From: Lumbricus rubellus
Lineage: Eukaryota > Annelida > Clitellata > Crassiclitellata > Lumbricidae
Direction: 5' to 3'
NCBI GenBank assembly: GCA_945859605.1
Contig: OX243828.1
Location: forward strand, 23,909,609 to 23,973,608
DNA length: 64,000 nucleotides
Shown: positions 38,700 to 50,623 of the stretch, piece after piece
Position numbering within the stretch: position 1 is the first letter of the stretch
How the letters are laid out: each line of letters opens with the position of its first letter
Position numbers and translations under genes: made by a program
Notes under the pieces: generated by a model
What the model saw: only the letters and a program-made list of their open reading frames with translations
Database searches by the model: none
Told to the model about the DNA's origin: nothing

Positions 38700-40640
38700 T
38701 TCATACTCCTTTCGTGGCCAAATAGCTATCCTTGCATAATTAGCCTAATCGTTGTGAAATATGAATTCGATCTTGAGCATGAACAAGATCAATTGCTTGG
38801 CAGGCATTTAAAAGAATTCTTATTAGAAACTGTAGGCCTATAGATCTACTGCTATACGTGCACGGTCATCCTGAAGTCGATCCCATAACTAGCCTACATG
38901 TCATGTCATGTCAATACGCCGACGTCGCTACGCGACGGTTGGCTACATGAGTGGACCAAAGTGCTCCAGCAAGATCTATCCTTTACGGTCCGCAATAGCG
39001 CCGCTCCTGATAAACCGGTCCACAGCGTGATGTTATCAAGCCAGCATATTCTAGGTCTATATACCACGACCCCGAACACCCTGCACCAATCCCGTCATGA
39101 CACTATTTTCAATAACTAGGCCTACATGCAAGCCTATGTATTAATATTCGTTCAATTCACAAAAAACATGCGGAACGCTGTAGGTTTACATTAGCACAAT
39201 AATTGACAGCATTATGGCTAGCCTACTTAGAATTTATGGTTGAGATTGTTTGTACATGTTTTTTGACAAACACTCTTTAGATAAAGCTGATTGAGTCTTT
39301 ATTGGAGAGGGTGAAATTGATCCCTTTGTGCGTAAAGTCATAAGCCTATAATAGTATAATGGATTAGATGTGGGACCCGGCGTTGCTCGGGAGACTTAGG
39401 GTTTTCGCCCCCCCCCAGTCCGAAAAATGAACAGGGTCGAGGCCATAGACGGCCGCTATATAAAATCCGATTAGGCTACATTTACATTTCAGCTCACATT
39501 GGACATCGTGATTTAATAAATCTAATTGCAAATAAGTTTACTGTTATTTATCGCCATAGACCACGTGACGTCTCTACTGTTAGAATGGCAGACCTTTTTT
39601 GGTAGAATAGGCCTATTGTACGGAAACACCTTAACCTACAGTAAAAATCCCAATGAATTCAAACTTGGGGAAATATGTCTAAATCGTTAAAAGATTAAGA
39701 CGCCTATTCACGACCGTTCCGAAGCTGTTTTGTTTATGGACGTGGCCTTAAGTGCGGGATTGTGTTGGTCGTCTGATCGCCAGTAAGTTGCCCGTGAGGT
39801 TTTAGAAATGAACCCAGATTTCCTTCTAAAGAAATCTAGAAAAGCCCATACTATTTGTATACGCGATTCTAAATAAACTCAGACTTTGCCTAGAAAACCC
39901 AGAAACCCAGACGAAGGTCAAAAAGCCAGATCTAGTGGAAAAACCCAGCTGTGGCATCACTGCTGCTCCCAAGTAAATTTCAAATTTTAACTATTTCCAC
40001 ATAATTATCGCTTTTTCTTCGGATTTCTACCACATATTCTTTAGTCTATTTCAAAACTTTTCGTGCAAAAATTTGCTTGCCATAGTAAATGAGCGGCCCA
40101 GCGGGTTTAAGACATAATTGACCGGACCATCAGCTATAGCCTACTATCGTTGCAGCAGACCGTTAATGGCTGTCTAAAATTCGCGTAAGTTTCCATATCG
40201 AAACTCAAAATGCTTATAACTCGTGTTTTAAAGCGAATTAGGAGCTGAAAATAGTCACGATGACTTCCAAATTCGCATAAGAAGATGTAAGAAATTATTT
40301 CGTCATTGAAATCCGTTTGGCTTCAGAGCCTTTGACCGGGAGAGATTTGTGCACAACGCGACATCGCCACAGGATCGACTTTGCCTTATGGTTTAAGATG
40401 GTTTAAGATTAGGCCTACTAACTTTTTGTCAGTTGCATTCATTAAGCTGAAGTCTCGATCGTTCGCACCAGATCGAGTGACTTCAGATGCCTTGAAAGTG
40501 ACGCATTTTCGACGACCGAACTAAGTCACTTAACTTTTCGGTTTCAAGAATAGGCATATTTGACTAGACAGTTCAAAATTATGATCGCATGTCCTCGATG
40601 AGCTGACGTAGGAAACTATAATTTTATGTAAGACATTATA
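38700..40640. other. Intergenic region without recognised gene
   Basis: About 1.9 kb in which I find no exon, RNA gene or repeat array. A few TAGGCCTA octamers are present (about 38833, 39117 and 39607). Confidence 0.45.
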
Positions 40641-40642
40641 GG

Positions 40643-41460
40643 TAGGGCCGGCCTAAGTCCAAATGGCGCCCTCGGCAATCCAAACATTTGGCGCCCTTTG
40701 ACGCCACTCCACGGTCCACCACACGACACAACCCAATAGGCTATGTAGCGATTAAGAAACCAGCCAGAACATTGTGCATAACTGAGTTATTTTTTTATTA
40801 TTATGCTTTTTCTTTAGTAAGCTTACACTGGAACTTCGAATTTTAGGAAATATAAAAAGGTAAAAAGTTAGAATTAAAAAAATCGATTTAGGCCTACCGG
40901 AAAAGACATTTTCTTATTATTTGCTGGATTGATTATAGAAATCTTTCTGCTTGCAGTTTAATCTCCTTGAGGTTTCATTTTATTGATAAGCGTCTATTTG
41001 TTTTCTTTAGCAATAGGCCTACTGTTCTTGCAATAGGCCTATTACGTGCAAATGTGCTTAGGCCTATACTATAGGCCTATACGTAATCTAATGTTTGGGC
41101 ATCGATAGACAGCGTTCATTTTGTAGCTATAAGGCAGTAGGCCTAAGTGTTTCATGTGTCATAAGAAGCCCGCAGGTAGGCCTATGTTTAAAAAAATTAG
41201 TTTCAACTTTGAAAAGCTTCTTTCACCAGTTGCCACACTAACAAAAATAGTTAACAAAGTGCGTATTGCAATGGCTGTATTTATTTCAATCTCAATAAAG
41301 GGCAGGCTGGAGTGTTGTAATCTCATCTTCATATTCAACAAGTCCCACCCCACATTTTTTTCTTGCAACATCTTCACTATCGAAATCGCGTAGTCTGAAA
41401 TACTAACTGACGACTGGGCGCTAACATTGACATGTAAAATATAGACCTAGTCTCAGTTAC
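40643..41460 (-). mobile_element. Decayed hAT element with transposase dimerisation remnant
   Basis: The left end TAGGGCCGGCC with AAATGGCGCCCTCGGCAA matches the hAT inserted in the Polinton. On the minus strand, 41159-41377 encodes IRTLLTIFVSVATGERSFSK, the conserved C-terminal dimerisation segment of hAT transposases. No right end is visible, so the copy is truncated. Several TAGGCCTA octamers lie inside it (41013-41080). Confidence 0.75.
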
Positions 41461-41879
41461 TATTATTGGAAATCGACGGGTAGCCTATTGTCTTTTTAAA
41501 ATTCTAACTGCTCTCTCATGGGTTTTTTCTTACGACTTTGGGCACTCGATAACTTCTGACGCTTCATGGAATCATAGGGTTTGATATAGGCTAATTTAAT
41601 TTTAAGTTCAAAATATTCAAACCTACGCAGACAACAATAAGACACAGCGACTACAAAATATTTAATAACACTAGAATAATATACTTTAGTACTGTTGTTG
41701 GCGTATTCAGTCAGCCTTTCGGTGTTAATGTTTAAAAAATTTCGAAAGTGTGACGTAGGCCTACTTTAGGGGGTGGGTCAGGCCATGTGTCACAGTTTGT
41801 GACAGAGGGGTCAAAAATAGCGTGACGTAGCCTACTTTATGGACGGCCCCTTAAGTCACTCGTAATCATAGTTGTAGCC

Positions 41880-42346
41880 TAGTAATTGCATTTTTTTTAT
41901 TTGCTATCTGTAATTATTAGGCCTATTTTCCTTTATTTTATTTTCGTCTGACAGGCCTATCCGTCAAGCTTTAGCCTACAAGGATTCCGCTGATTCGAGT
42001 CCCTGTTTGACCGTTTTTAGGCCTAATGTTTACTTACGAAGTTGACAAATTCAAGTTGCGCCATTTACTTGCTGATTAAAATTAAAATATGCAGACAATG
42101 TTTTCAATTTCAAACTGTCGCATACGACGCGATAAAGTCAAATTATTCCTTATTCTCCTTTTTTAAAAACTAGTTTTCTGTTTATTTTTCTCTCAACAAA
42201 ACGACAATTTATTTCGGGTTTTATTTGTTTTTGTGCGTGTTAAGCAGCTATTACCGTAACGGTGGCTAAAATATAGAAGTCTTAGGCTATAAAAGTACAC
42301 AAACTTTAAAAAATATATAATTATTCCATGCTGAACTCTATTCCAG
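41880..42346. repeat. Duplicated upstream region of paralogue C (pairs with 48225-48663)
   Basis: The stretch aligns to the region before paralogue D: TTATTTTCGTCTGA, GAGTCCCTGTTTGACCGTT, AAAACGACAATTTATTTCGG and CAGCTAT..CCGTAACGGTGG. It ends in ATGCTGAACTCTATTCCAG|ATG, the 3' end of a 5'-UTR intron. Shared upstream DNA should give the two paralogues similar regulation. Confidence 0.8.
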
Positions 42347-43660
42347 ATGGATCGCTCGTCCGGCTGGCCTCTGCTCTTTCAGCGCCTCCTTGCAAAGCTT
42401 TGCTTTATGCTGCTGCGCTTTATCTACATGACGATTCAGAGAGTCTACTGGAACATCAACGGAACCGCAAAGAGAATCAAAGAATCAAGACGACCAGAAA
42501 GCTACAACAGATGCGCACAAGTTCTTGACATTGTCCTTTTCCGTAAATTTGATTTCTCGCAGAGCTGTTCCATCAAAGATTACATTCTGTCGCACAACAG
42601 ATTCGAGGATCCGCAATACATCTTTGACAACGACCACGTGTCGCTGATAACGATAAACGAGGAGAATGCCATTTTCGGAGTGGCTAAAGAGAAAGGCATG
42701 CGCTTGTGGAAATACGAGTACCATTTTGTCATGAGGATGGCTCACGTGTTGCACTGCAACCAAGTGATACTTGTTCCTTTGAATCATTTCCATTGTATGG
42801 CAGAAGAGCTTGGAGATCCGAAAGGAGAGTTGATTTTTCTTTTCAGCACTGGCAGATGTGGATCGACGCTATTGTCACAGATGATGCAAACAACGGGAAA
42901 GTGTTTCTCCATCTCTGAACCTGACTCCACCAGTGCCCTGGCACTTTGGTACAAGAACAAAGGTGAATCACCCCAGTTGCGCCAGCTCAGTAAAGATGTC
43001 ATCCGGTGGACTTGTAGACCATACAAGGACTTCACTCCATTGGCCTATATGATAAAACTGATGCCGATGCACAGTTTTGCTTTTCCAATCTTCAGAGAGG
43101 CTTACCCTTCCAGCAGATGTCTCTTCATGTACCGTAACCCAGTAAACGTCGGTCAATCCTTTTATCGGCTGTCAAGAGTAACACCAACATTGATGATGTT
43201 GACGACGCTCGGAAAAATCTCTCCATGGCTTAATGAGATATGCTTTGATTACGTGGGCTACTTAGGAAAGGACTTCAGATACAAATTCTGGGATGACCTC
43301 TCGCTGGGCATCGTGAGGGCAACAGCATTCTGCAAGATGTACTTAAAATTTAGAGGCAATGAGTCCGAAGTCGGTGCTGTGCGCTACGAAGACATCATAA
43401 AAAACAAGCACCTTGCCGCCAGAGCAATCTTGAAGTTCTGTGGTCTTCCAGTATCCCTTGAGGAAGATTTTCTCCGTGGTCTAGAATTCGATTCACAAAG
43501 CAGTTCAATACTTTCGCAGAAATCCCAGGCAAATCATAAAGTTCCTCCTCTCTCGTCAGAATCAGAACGTCTGGCAAACGAGATTCTTAAAAAGAACGAC
43601 CTTCCCATCATCGGAGACGATTGGCTACTTGAAGGAACGATCACTTACAAAGGATGTTAG
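42347..43660 (+). CDS. Sulfotransferase-like P-loop protein, paralogue C
   Basis: The 437-residue frame is complete. It keeps the N-terminal hydrophobic segment (WPLLFQRLLAKLCFMLLRFI), the YIFDNDHVSLITINEEN block, the PAPS loop (FLFSTGRCGSTLLSQMM) and the 3'-phosphate segment (YPSSRCLFMYRNPVNVGQS). The C terminus is LPIIGDDWLLEGTITYKGC. The ATG again abuts a splice-acceptor AG. Its downstream 550 bases resemble those after paralogue E, whereas its upstream DNA resembles that of D, so the array is a mosaic. The acceptor substrate is unknown. Confidence 0.8.
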   Translation: MDRSSGWPLLFQRLLAKLCFMLLRFIYMTIQRVYWNINGTAKRIKESRRPESYNRCAQVLDIVLFRKFDFSQSCSIKDYILSHNRFEDPQYIFDNDHVSLITINEENAIFGVAKEKGMRLWKYEYHFVMRMAHVLHCNQVILVPLNHFHCMAEELGDPKGELIFLFSTGRCGSTLLSQMMQTTGKCFSISEPDSTSALALWYKNKGESPQLRQLSKDVIRWTCRPYKDFTPLAYMIKLMPMHSFAFPIFREAYPSSRCLFMYRNPVNVGQSFYRLSRVTPTLMMLTTLGKISPWLNEICFDYVGYLGKDFRYKFWDDLSLGIVRATAFCKMYLKFRGNESEVGAVRYEDIIKNKHLAARAILKFCGLPVSLEEDFLRGLEFDSQSSSILSQKSQANHKVPPLSSESERLANEILKKNDLPIIGDDWLLEGTITYKGC

Positions 43661-43892
43661 CCCACGAGCTATCTCATCTCATGTAGCCCAATGAGCTGCG
43701 GTACAATACAATACACAGTATTATAATACAGCTGTAATTTGAAAATGCCCTCCCTATACAAAGCTCAGAAGTGCACACTGAAGAACTAATGGAAAATGTA
43801 AGCTGTCAGTTATAAGAGAGTTACGAACACGAGGAGGCAGTGCGTTCCAGATGAAGGAACCAGCAAATGGCACGTCAACATAGTCTTACTCC

Positions 43893-43935
43893 AGTAGATA
43901 GGTTGAAGGGGCGCAATAGCAAATGCGATAAATAA
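43893..43935 (+). mobile_element. SINE 3' tail fragment
   Basis: TTGAAGGGGCGCAATAGCAAATGC followed by (GATAAATAA) matches the SINE 3' end. The same fragment lies downstream of paralogue E at about 56600, so it predates their duplication. Confidence 0.55.
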
Positions 43936-44414
43936 ATAAAAAATATAAATCATTATCTCTTGGAGAAGTCAGAACAAAATCTACAAGTCAGGCTATTCTC
44001 TAAGTTGCTGAGTAAGGCACAAATTGTACCGACGTGTCTGTATTATGTACGAAAATTTCCGGTTAGAACAACTTAGGTAGAACCCTCTCATATACATGTA
44101 GCCTCCCGTCGTGATGACGTCCATAACATATAGGCGCTATCCAGGATTCTTCTCCATCTGTGTTCTCTATTACAAAACGTCTGCTTCCTGCTCTTCTTGA
44201 TGGGTAATGTCAGAGGCGAATTTTGGGTGGGTAATGTTTGATTGGATAATGGGTATAGGCCTATTGCTGAGAGCGCTTCTGAATAGCTCTGCTGTGAGAA
44301 GCGCTTTACAAATGCTTTATTAGATTAGATTAGATTAAATTAGGAATTTTGGCTGTTTTCTTAATAAATTGCTCAGTTTTCATATGCTGAGAGTCATATG
44401 GGTTAAGCCTAGGT

Positions 44415-44838
44415 TTACTGTCAATGCCGCGCGCACAATACCGCGCACAACGCCGCACACAATACCGCGCACGATCGTTACTGCGCACGATCGTTACCAC
44501 GCATCTGTTGAATTTCTATATTTTATCGTACGAGGTGATTCCGAACATTGCTTTCAAACTCTTATTCTTATTAGAAGTTTCTATTTCAGACCTTGAAATA
44601 CCTTCATCTGTGCAGCTTCTATTTCTCACTCGTTATTCTCGCCAATCCAGCTTCTATTTCAGATATAAACACGCCCTCATCCAGCATCCATTACTACTTT
44701 ATGCTAATGTCACGACGTGTCTATCAATGCATCACTACCAGCGCGGTCGGTAATGATCGTGCGCGGTAACGATCGTGCGCGGCAGTGAACATCGCGGTAT
44801 ACTGTGTGCGCGGTATTTTGTGCGCGATATTGACCGGA
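44415..44838. repeat. GC-rich foldback element with CGCGCACGATCGTTAC units
   Basis: The left arm (44415-44508) carries TGTCAATGCCGCGCGCACAA and repeats of CCGCGCAC, ending in two GCGCACGATCGTTAC units. The right arm (44740-44838), reverse-complemented, carries the same order, ending at GTCAATATCGCGCACAA. About 230 A/T-rich bases separate the arms. The structure is a foldback or MITE-type element. The DNA from 43936 to 44414 and from 44839 to 45870 shows no gene. Confidence 0.7.
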
Positions 44839-45872
44839 TACCATGGTTTAAGACAGCGTTTCCCATGGCAAGTGGGTTCCGCGCCCGCGGCTGAGCACAG
44901 GGATTCCGCGAAAAGTTACAAGACTTAGGCCTACATAAAAGAAATCTTATTGATTTTTTAAAATGGAATACAGTAGGCTATAGCAAACAGCCTCTGAGAA
45001 AGCACAAAATGTTTAACCCTTTATTGCCGAGATGGTAGTAAATGGTATGGGAAATCCAATACCCTCGGGCATTACAAGGGTTAAAACTGCCACAAGCTGT
45101 TTTCTGTGCTTTATCCTCACCCATTGAGCGATGGTATACAAACATTTCGGTGCCCATACAGCCTACATTTCTACCACGAATAGGCCTATAGTGATAATGA
45201 ATGTAGCCTACTCAAAACCAACCAAAAGTAGGCGATAATTCCGCTGGGTCTAATTTTTCCAGTAAAGACTAAAAACCTTTTTATTTACATCGGCCTACAC
45301 AGAATGAAGCAGAATTTCAATTAACTTTCAATTAACTTTTATTGATCGATGTCTTGAATGGGCTAATTTAAGAACACCCTCACTGCAGCGCAAAATGTGC
45401 AGGTAACATGTTTTACATTGCCACGTAGGCCTACGTATTACTCGCAACTTGATTTTCATATTGTCTGCGTACTTGAACAAAAGCAAAAAAGTAGAAATCG
45501 AGTAGGCCTAGGGGTAAATGACGCAGCGCAGCTGACATAAAAATCTTGCTTTCTAGCATCAAGAAAAAAATAATATAGAAAAAATTACATGAGAAGAAAC
45601 ACTCGTATTCTAGCTTCGTGTACTGTATAGTGTAGACAACTCCCAGCATTGTGATCCGTGAGTAGTGATTTTCAAAACAGTAGCCTACAGTTTAATTTTT
45701 CGTATAAAAACACTTCCTACAAGTGTGTGTGTTTTGTGCTTCGGTACCGGTAGGCCTATGTCATCATCACAAACCATAGGCGCAACGCCCGTAGATGTCC
45801 GACGCCACTCTCTGTCTGAGTCTGTCTCGTGTCATCTCCCAGTTTCTACAGGCTAGCAGGTCTACTGCATAC

Positions 45873-46030
45873 CCATGGGCGGAGTTTATCAGGGGCTATG
45901 GGGAACTAAGCCCCCCCAAGAAGGCCCAGATTTAGCTTTTTTACCATGAAAATTATATCTTTTTCCGGGCTTAGCCCCCCTAAGAAGGCATTAGCCCCTC
46001 CAAGAACGGAAACCAAACTCCGCCCAAGGG
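45873..46030. mobile_element. MITE, CATGGGCGGAGTTT family, inverted copy
   Basis: CATGGGCGGAGTTT...CAAACTCCGCCCAAG form the ends. The interior is the reverse complement of the 29052-29220 copy, including TTTTTTACCATGAAAA. No coding content. Confidence 0.7.
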
Positions 46031-46499
46031 CATACCACTATATCTTGAAGTAGCTGGACCGCCTTGTCTGCTTGAGGAGAATGTTAGGAAAGAGGCTTGA
46101 AGGACAACCAGTGGGACAAGCCAGTTTTGTGTCCAATGCCCTTTCCACCGACTCTCTCCACCGGTCTGTCCTGACCGACCTGTGCATGTCTGCTCCACAT
46201 CATGACAACTTGAAGCAACTGGACCGCTGTGTCATTTGTGTCGTGGTTTTTGCGGATTTCAATCGTCTTGGTCTTCTACTGCCAGAGTAGGCCTATCGCC
46301 ACCCATCTGCAAACCTTCCTCCTTTATCCGGGCTTAGGACCAGCACAGGGAAGTTTATGGTCCCTTGTGGCGGAGGATGGATGCAGTTTAACGTCATACC
46401 CAGGACATTAGGCCCAAGTAGGCTACATTAATTAGTGTGCTTCTCAGGCGCAGTGCATGCCTGAGTGTCTCGATGCGTTTAGTTGAAATTGGGGAATTA

Positions 46500-47784
46500 G
46501 GGTGGGTGATGGGTAAGTTGGACAGGCCACTATAGTGGGACAGCTAAGCTAGTGAGGTTTACATGATTATTATGTCCAATACATCCAAAATATCAAAATA
46601 CATAGTCTATGGCAATATAGCCTACCGGACGTCAACGTCAACGGACGTTAACTTTATGTGCGTAGTTAACACGTTTTATTGGCAGTATTTAAAGACCTTT
46701 GCTTGTGCGGGCAACATTCGATTTTCGAAAGGTATGAAATTTGCGGTTTTCATAATTTTGATAACATTAACTTGCTAAGGCCTTTGTCGACACTAAAGAT
46801 AAGTAATTATATTGAATGCAATTATTTTATGTTGAAATATATTGACGAAATGAACTACCAGCAACGGTTTTTATCACCAAATGTGAACATGCATTTACAA
46901 AACCGGCTGGTGCATGTATAGGTGTCCCACTTTCGCGACAGCTGTGTTGTCAAAGTGGGACAGCGATCTGCTGCTAAAGTGGGACAGCCTATTGCAGCTG
47001 AACTAGCCTAAGCATACGTGTTGATAGGCCTGTTGAATATCTATAAGCCTATATAAATCCTAGATTACGATTACGTTGATTGTTTTAAATGTCTTTGAAA
47101 CGCTGTTGCCAGTTCCAGTTCGGAAAAGACCAACACGCTAGCCTATAGTGATAAAGTCGCCTACTCACATAGGCCTACTGACCAGCAAGGAACATGGCGA
47201 GTTTCTGAAAAAGAAGGTCACTCGACATAAGCCTAAGAATAACAGGGGGGAGAACTTGAATGGACCGACTTCTGATGGAAGCAAAGAGACATGCAGAAGA
47301 AAGAAAATGAAGTGACAGCTAAGCCGAAAAACAAGAAAGCAAAAAAGAAAGCTGGCACCGACTATAGGCCTGCAAATGAGCCCTCCACTTGCTACGAGTG
47401 TAGTGTTGTCGAGAACAGTAAAGCCGACAAGAAACTCGTACAGTCTTGGATACAATGCAGCCGCTGTTTTCGTGCCTTCCTAAGCAACATCAAGTTAACT
47501 AGGCTTATAAACCTTTAAGTTTTGATGCTCATAGAGTCTATCAGTGTTGGACCACTTTAGTAGCAATAGTGGACCACTTTACCATTTTCCGAAGACAGAT
47601 ATAGATTGTCGTGCCTTCCTAAGCAACATCAAGTTATGGACCACTATATAATAGCTATTTTGCCCACTTTAGCAGCTCCTGAAATCAAACACAGTCTAAA
47701 CTGGCTGTGTATGCAGTTTGGTCTGTTTTAATATATGGACTCCTTGACTTTCCATTAAGTGACCCACTTACCCATCACTCACCC
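46500..47784 (+). mobile_element. TA-flanked pogo-like transposon with internal GTGGGACA motif copies
   Basis: GGGTGGGTGATGGGTAAGTT at the left and AACTTACCCATCACTCACCC-like sequence at the right form inverted ends, each flanked by TA (46498-46499 and 47785-47786). AAAGTGGGACA or its complement recurs inside (near 46540, 46922, 46957, 46975, 47550, 47573 and 47638). On the plus strand, 47291-47518 encodes a Lys-rich stretch followed by CYECSVVENSKADKK...WIQCSRC. This resembles the PHD-like zinc finger at the C terminus of pogo/Tigger transposases. The rest of the transposase is gone. Confidence 0.7.
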
Positions 47785-48044
47785 TATTTGGGGTTTTGCA
47801 ATAAAATATCATGTCGCGAAGGGTTCCGTGGCCACAAAAGTTTGGGAAACGCTGGTTTAAGACTTCAGAGTGTCGTATCCCAGTTGTTTACAATGTTTGG
47901 ATTTCCACACTATACCCGAATTTTTTAATTAGAACCAGTCAAGAAATTTGATTACCGTATCTCGGTAGTAGGCCTAGCCTACGATTACGGAGGATGCGAG
48001 ATGTCACAGAGAAAATAGGCCTACAAGTTACAAGGAAGGATTGT

Positions 48045-48232
48045 ACTATGAAAAGATGCATTTGAAAAGAGGAAAGAGCAAGGCTATAGGCTACTCAGAG
48101 GAGACATCAATAAAGAGCTGACAAAGAAAATGATAAAAACCTTAATATGGAGTGTGATGTTATATGGATCAGAGACATGGACTATGTTGATGGAAAACAT
48201 CAAGAGAATAGAAGCATTCGTAATGTGTGGTT
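48045..48232 (+). mobile_element. LINE reverse-transcriptase C-terminal fragment
   Basis: Around 48097-48230 the plus strand reads RGDINKELTKKMIKTLIWSV, then MLYGSETWTM and IKRIEAF. This is the familiar end of the reverse-transcriptase region of non-LTR retrotransposons. The fragment breaks off where homology to the region upstream of paralogue C begins. An ATAGGCT insertion near 48084 disturbs its frame. Confidence 0.7.
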
Positions 48233-48663
48233 TTATTTTCGTCTGATAGCCTATTCATCAAGCTTTCTCCCTACTTAGCCTACAGTTGAGGATTCCGCTG
48301 TAGGCTATCGAGTCCCTTTTTGACCGTTGTAGGCCTAATCTTTACTTACGAATTTGTGCTATTTACTTGCTGATTAAAATTAAAATATGCAGACATTGTT
48401 TTCAATTTCAACCTGTCGCATACGACGCAATAAAGTCAAATTTTGTTATTTTCCGTTTTGACTATTTTTTCTGTTTATTTTTCTCTCAACAAAACGACAA
48501 TTTATTTCGGGTTTTATTTGGTATTTCGCGTGTTAAGCAGCTATGCCCGTAACGGTGGACAAAATAGGCCTATAGAAGTGTTAGGCTATAGGCTAGAAGT
48601 ATACAGGCTACACAAACTTTAAAAAATATATATATAATTATTTTATGCTGAACTCTATTCCAG
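48225..48663. repeat. Duplicated upstream region of paralogue D (pairs with 41880-42346)
   Basis: Nearly collinear with the region before paralogue C, including ATGCTGAACTCTATTCCAG directly before the ATG. It carries extra TAGGCCTA or TAGGCTA blocks at 48298-48306, 48565-48572 and 48585-48608. Confidence 0.8.
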
Positions 48664-50043
48664 ATGGATCGCTTGTCCGGTTGGCCTCGGTTCTTTCAGC
48701 GCCTCCTTACAAAACTCTGCTTTATGCTGCTGCGCGTCGTCCATATGACGATACAGAAAGCCTACTGGAACATCAACGGAACCGCAGAGAGAATAAGAGA
48801 ATCAAGACGACCAGAAAACTACAACAGATGCGCACAGGTTCTTGACATTGTCCTTTTCCGTAAATTTGATTTTTCGCAGAGCTGTTCCATCAAAGATTAC
48901 ATCCTTTCGCACAAAAGATTCGAGGATCCGCAATACATCTTTGATAACGACCACGTGGTGCTGATAACGATAAACGAGGAGAATGCCATTTTCGGAGTGG
49001 CTAAAGAGAAAGGCATGCGCTTGTGGAAATACGAGTACTGCTCCATCATGAGGATGGCTCACGCGTTACACTGCAATCAACTAATACTCGTTCCTTTGAA
49101 TCACTTCCATCGTATGGCGGAGGAACTTGGAGAACTGAAAGGACAGTTAATTTTTCTTTTCAACACTGGCAGATGTGGATCGACGCTATTGTCACAGATG
49201 ATGCAGTCAACGGGAAAGTGCGTTTCCATCTCGGAACCTGACTCCACCAGTGACCTGGCCCTTTGGTACAAGAACAAAGGTGAATCACCCCAGTTGCGCC
49301 AGCTCAGTAAAGATGTCATCCGGTGGACTTGTAGGCCATACAAGGACTTTACTCCATTGGCCTATATGATAAAACTGATGCCGATGCACAGTTTTGCTTT
49401 TCCAATCTTCAGAGAGGCTTACCCTTCCAGCAGATGTCTTTTCATGTACCGTAACCCTGTAAACTTGGGCCAATCCTTTTATCGGATTTCAAGAGAATTA
49501 CCAACAATGATGATGTTGGCCACGTTCGGAAAAATTTCCCCATGGCTTACGGAGAAATGCTTTGATTACGTGGGCTACTTAGGAAAGGACTTCAGATACA
49601 AATTCTGGGACGATCTCGCGCTGGGCATCGTGAGGGCAGCAGCATTCTGCAAGATGTACTTGAAATTTAGAGGCAATGAGTCCGAAGTCGGGGCTGTGCG
49701 CTACGAAGACATAATAAAAGACAAGCACTTTGCCGCCAGAGCAATCTTAAAATTCTGTGGTCTTCCAGTGTCACTCGAAGAAGATTTTCTCCGCGGTCTG
49801 GAAATCGATTCACAACTCAAATCGATCATTTCGCAGAAATCCCTGGCAAAGCATGCAGTTCCTCTTCTCTCGTCAGCATCAGAACGTCTGGCAAACGAGA
49901 TTCTTAAGAAGAACGACCTTCCTATCATTGGAGACGACTGGTTACTTGAAGGAACGATCACACACAGGGGTGATAGCCTGAGAGAGACATCTCGCTGGGC
50001 ATCTCACCTAATGAGATGCGGTAGACCCTACCCAGTGGCGTAG
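48664..50043 (+). CDS. Sulfotransferase-like P-loop protein, paralogue D
   Basis: The 459-residue frame has the family layout: a hydrophobic N terminus (WPRFFQRLLTKLCFMLLRVV), the PAPS loop (FLFNTGRCGSTLLSQMM) and the 3'-phosphate segment (YPSSRCLFMYRNPVNLGQS). Relative to the others it is about 22 residues longer. Small changes around 49967-49974 remove the usual stop, so the frame runs on through SLRETSRWASHLMRCGRPYP. It is otherwise intact and very close to paralogue C. The ATG abuts a splice acceptor. Confidence 0.8.
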   Translation: MDRLSGWPRFFQRLLTKLCFMLLRVVHMTIQKAYWNINGTAERIRESRRPENYNRCAQVLDIVLFRKFDFSQSCSIKDYILSHKRFEDPQYIFDNDHVVLITINEENAIFGVAKEKGMRLWKYEYCSIMRMAHALHCNQLILVPLNHFHRMAEELGELKGQLIFLFNTGRCGSTLLSQMMQSTGKCVSISEPDSTSDLALWYKNKGESPQLRQLSKDVIRWTCRPYKDFTPLAYMIKLMPMHSFAFPIFREAYPSSRCLFMYRNPVNLGQSFYRISRELPTMMMLATFGKISPWLTEKCFDYVGYLGKDFRYKFWDDLALGIVRAAAFCKMYLKFRGNESEVGAVRYEDIIKDKHFAARAILKFCGLPVSLEEDFLRGLEIDSQLKSIISQKSLAKHAVPLLSSASERLANEILKKNDLPIIGDDWLLEGTITHRGDSLRETSRWASHLMRCGRPYPVA

Positions 50044-50271
50044 AAAAAGGTCGTGCAGCCTGTGCAGTGCACAGGGACCCCTGCTGTGGAGCCCCACTCC
50101 GGCGGTCAGAGTCATTTTTTTGCTGAATATTCAGAATGTGATCAATTCTGCATGACATTGTACAGCGTACACACTCAATAGTTTCATTGGCTTACGCCGA
50201 AATGTCCAAGCGCGTGATTTAATAGACAACACTCGTGTGCGGTGTGACATCAAAAATTTCTTTAGCAGTCT

Positions 50272-50623
50272 TTGGCGGAAAGTAGGCCAGAACTTATCCA
50301 AGGGGGGGGCAAAATCTTTGATCTTGGGGCAGGGACAAAAAAATTCGTCGTCGCCAAAAAAGTTGATGACCTTTTTTTCATCGGTCTTTGGCTGAGGAAA
50401 AAAATACTTTTCATCCGCCAAAAAGTTGATGACCTTTTTTTAGTCCTCCAGCCCAAAACGCAACGAGGGGGGCCACGTCCCGTGCAATTTTCTTAATAGG
50501 GGGACCAACATGCCATGAAACCCCTATTCGTATTACTAATATCAAACCGAATGGGGGCCACGTCCCATGGCAGTTTTAAATGGGGGGGGGAATGGCCGGA
50601 TTGGCCTCCTGGATCCGCCCCTG
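50272..50623. mobile_element. MITE, GGCGGATCCAG family, left end degraded
   Basis: The right end CTCCTGGATCCGCCCCTG and the interior (GGGGGGCAAAATCTTTGATC, AAAAAAGTTGATGACC, GGCCACGTCCC) match the element at 38284. The left end is damaged. Confidence 0.65.

Noticed and set aside
47165..47518. An independent host gene with a zinc-finger-like motif
   Set aside because: It lies inside a TA-flanked transposon with inverted ends and resembles the tail of a pogo transposase, so it is better read as a transposase remnant.
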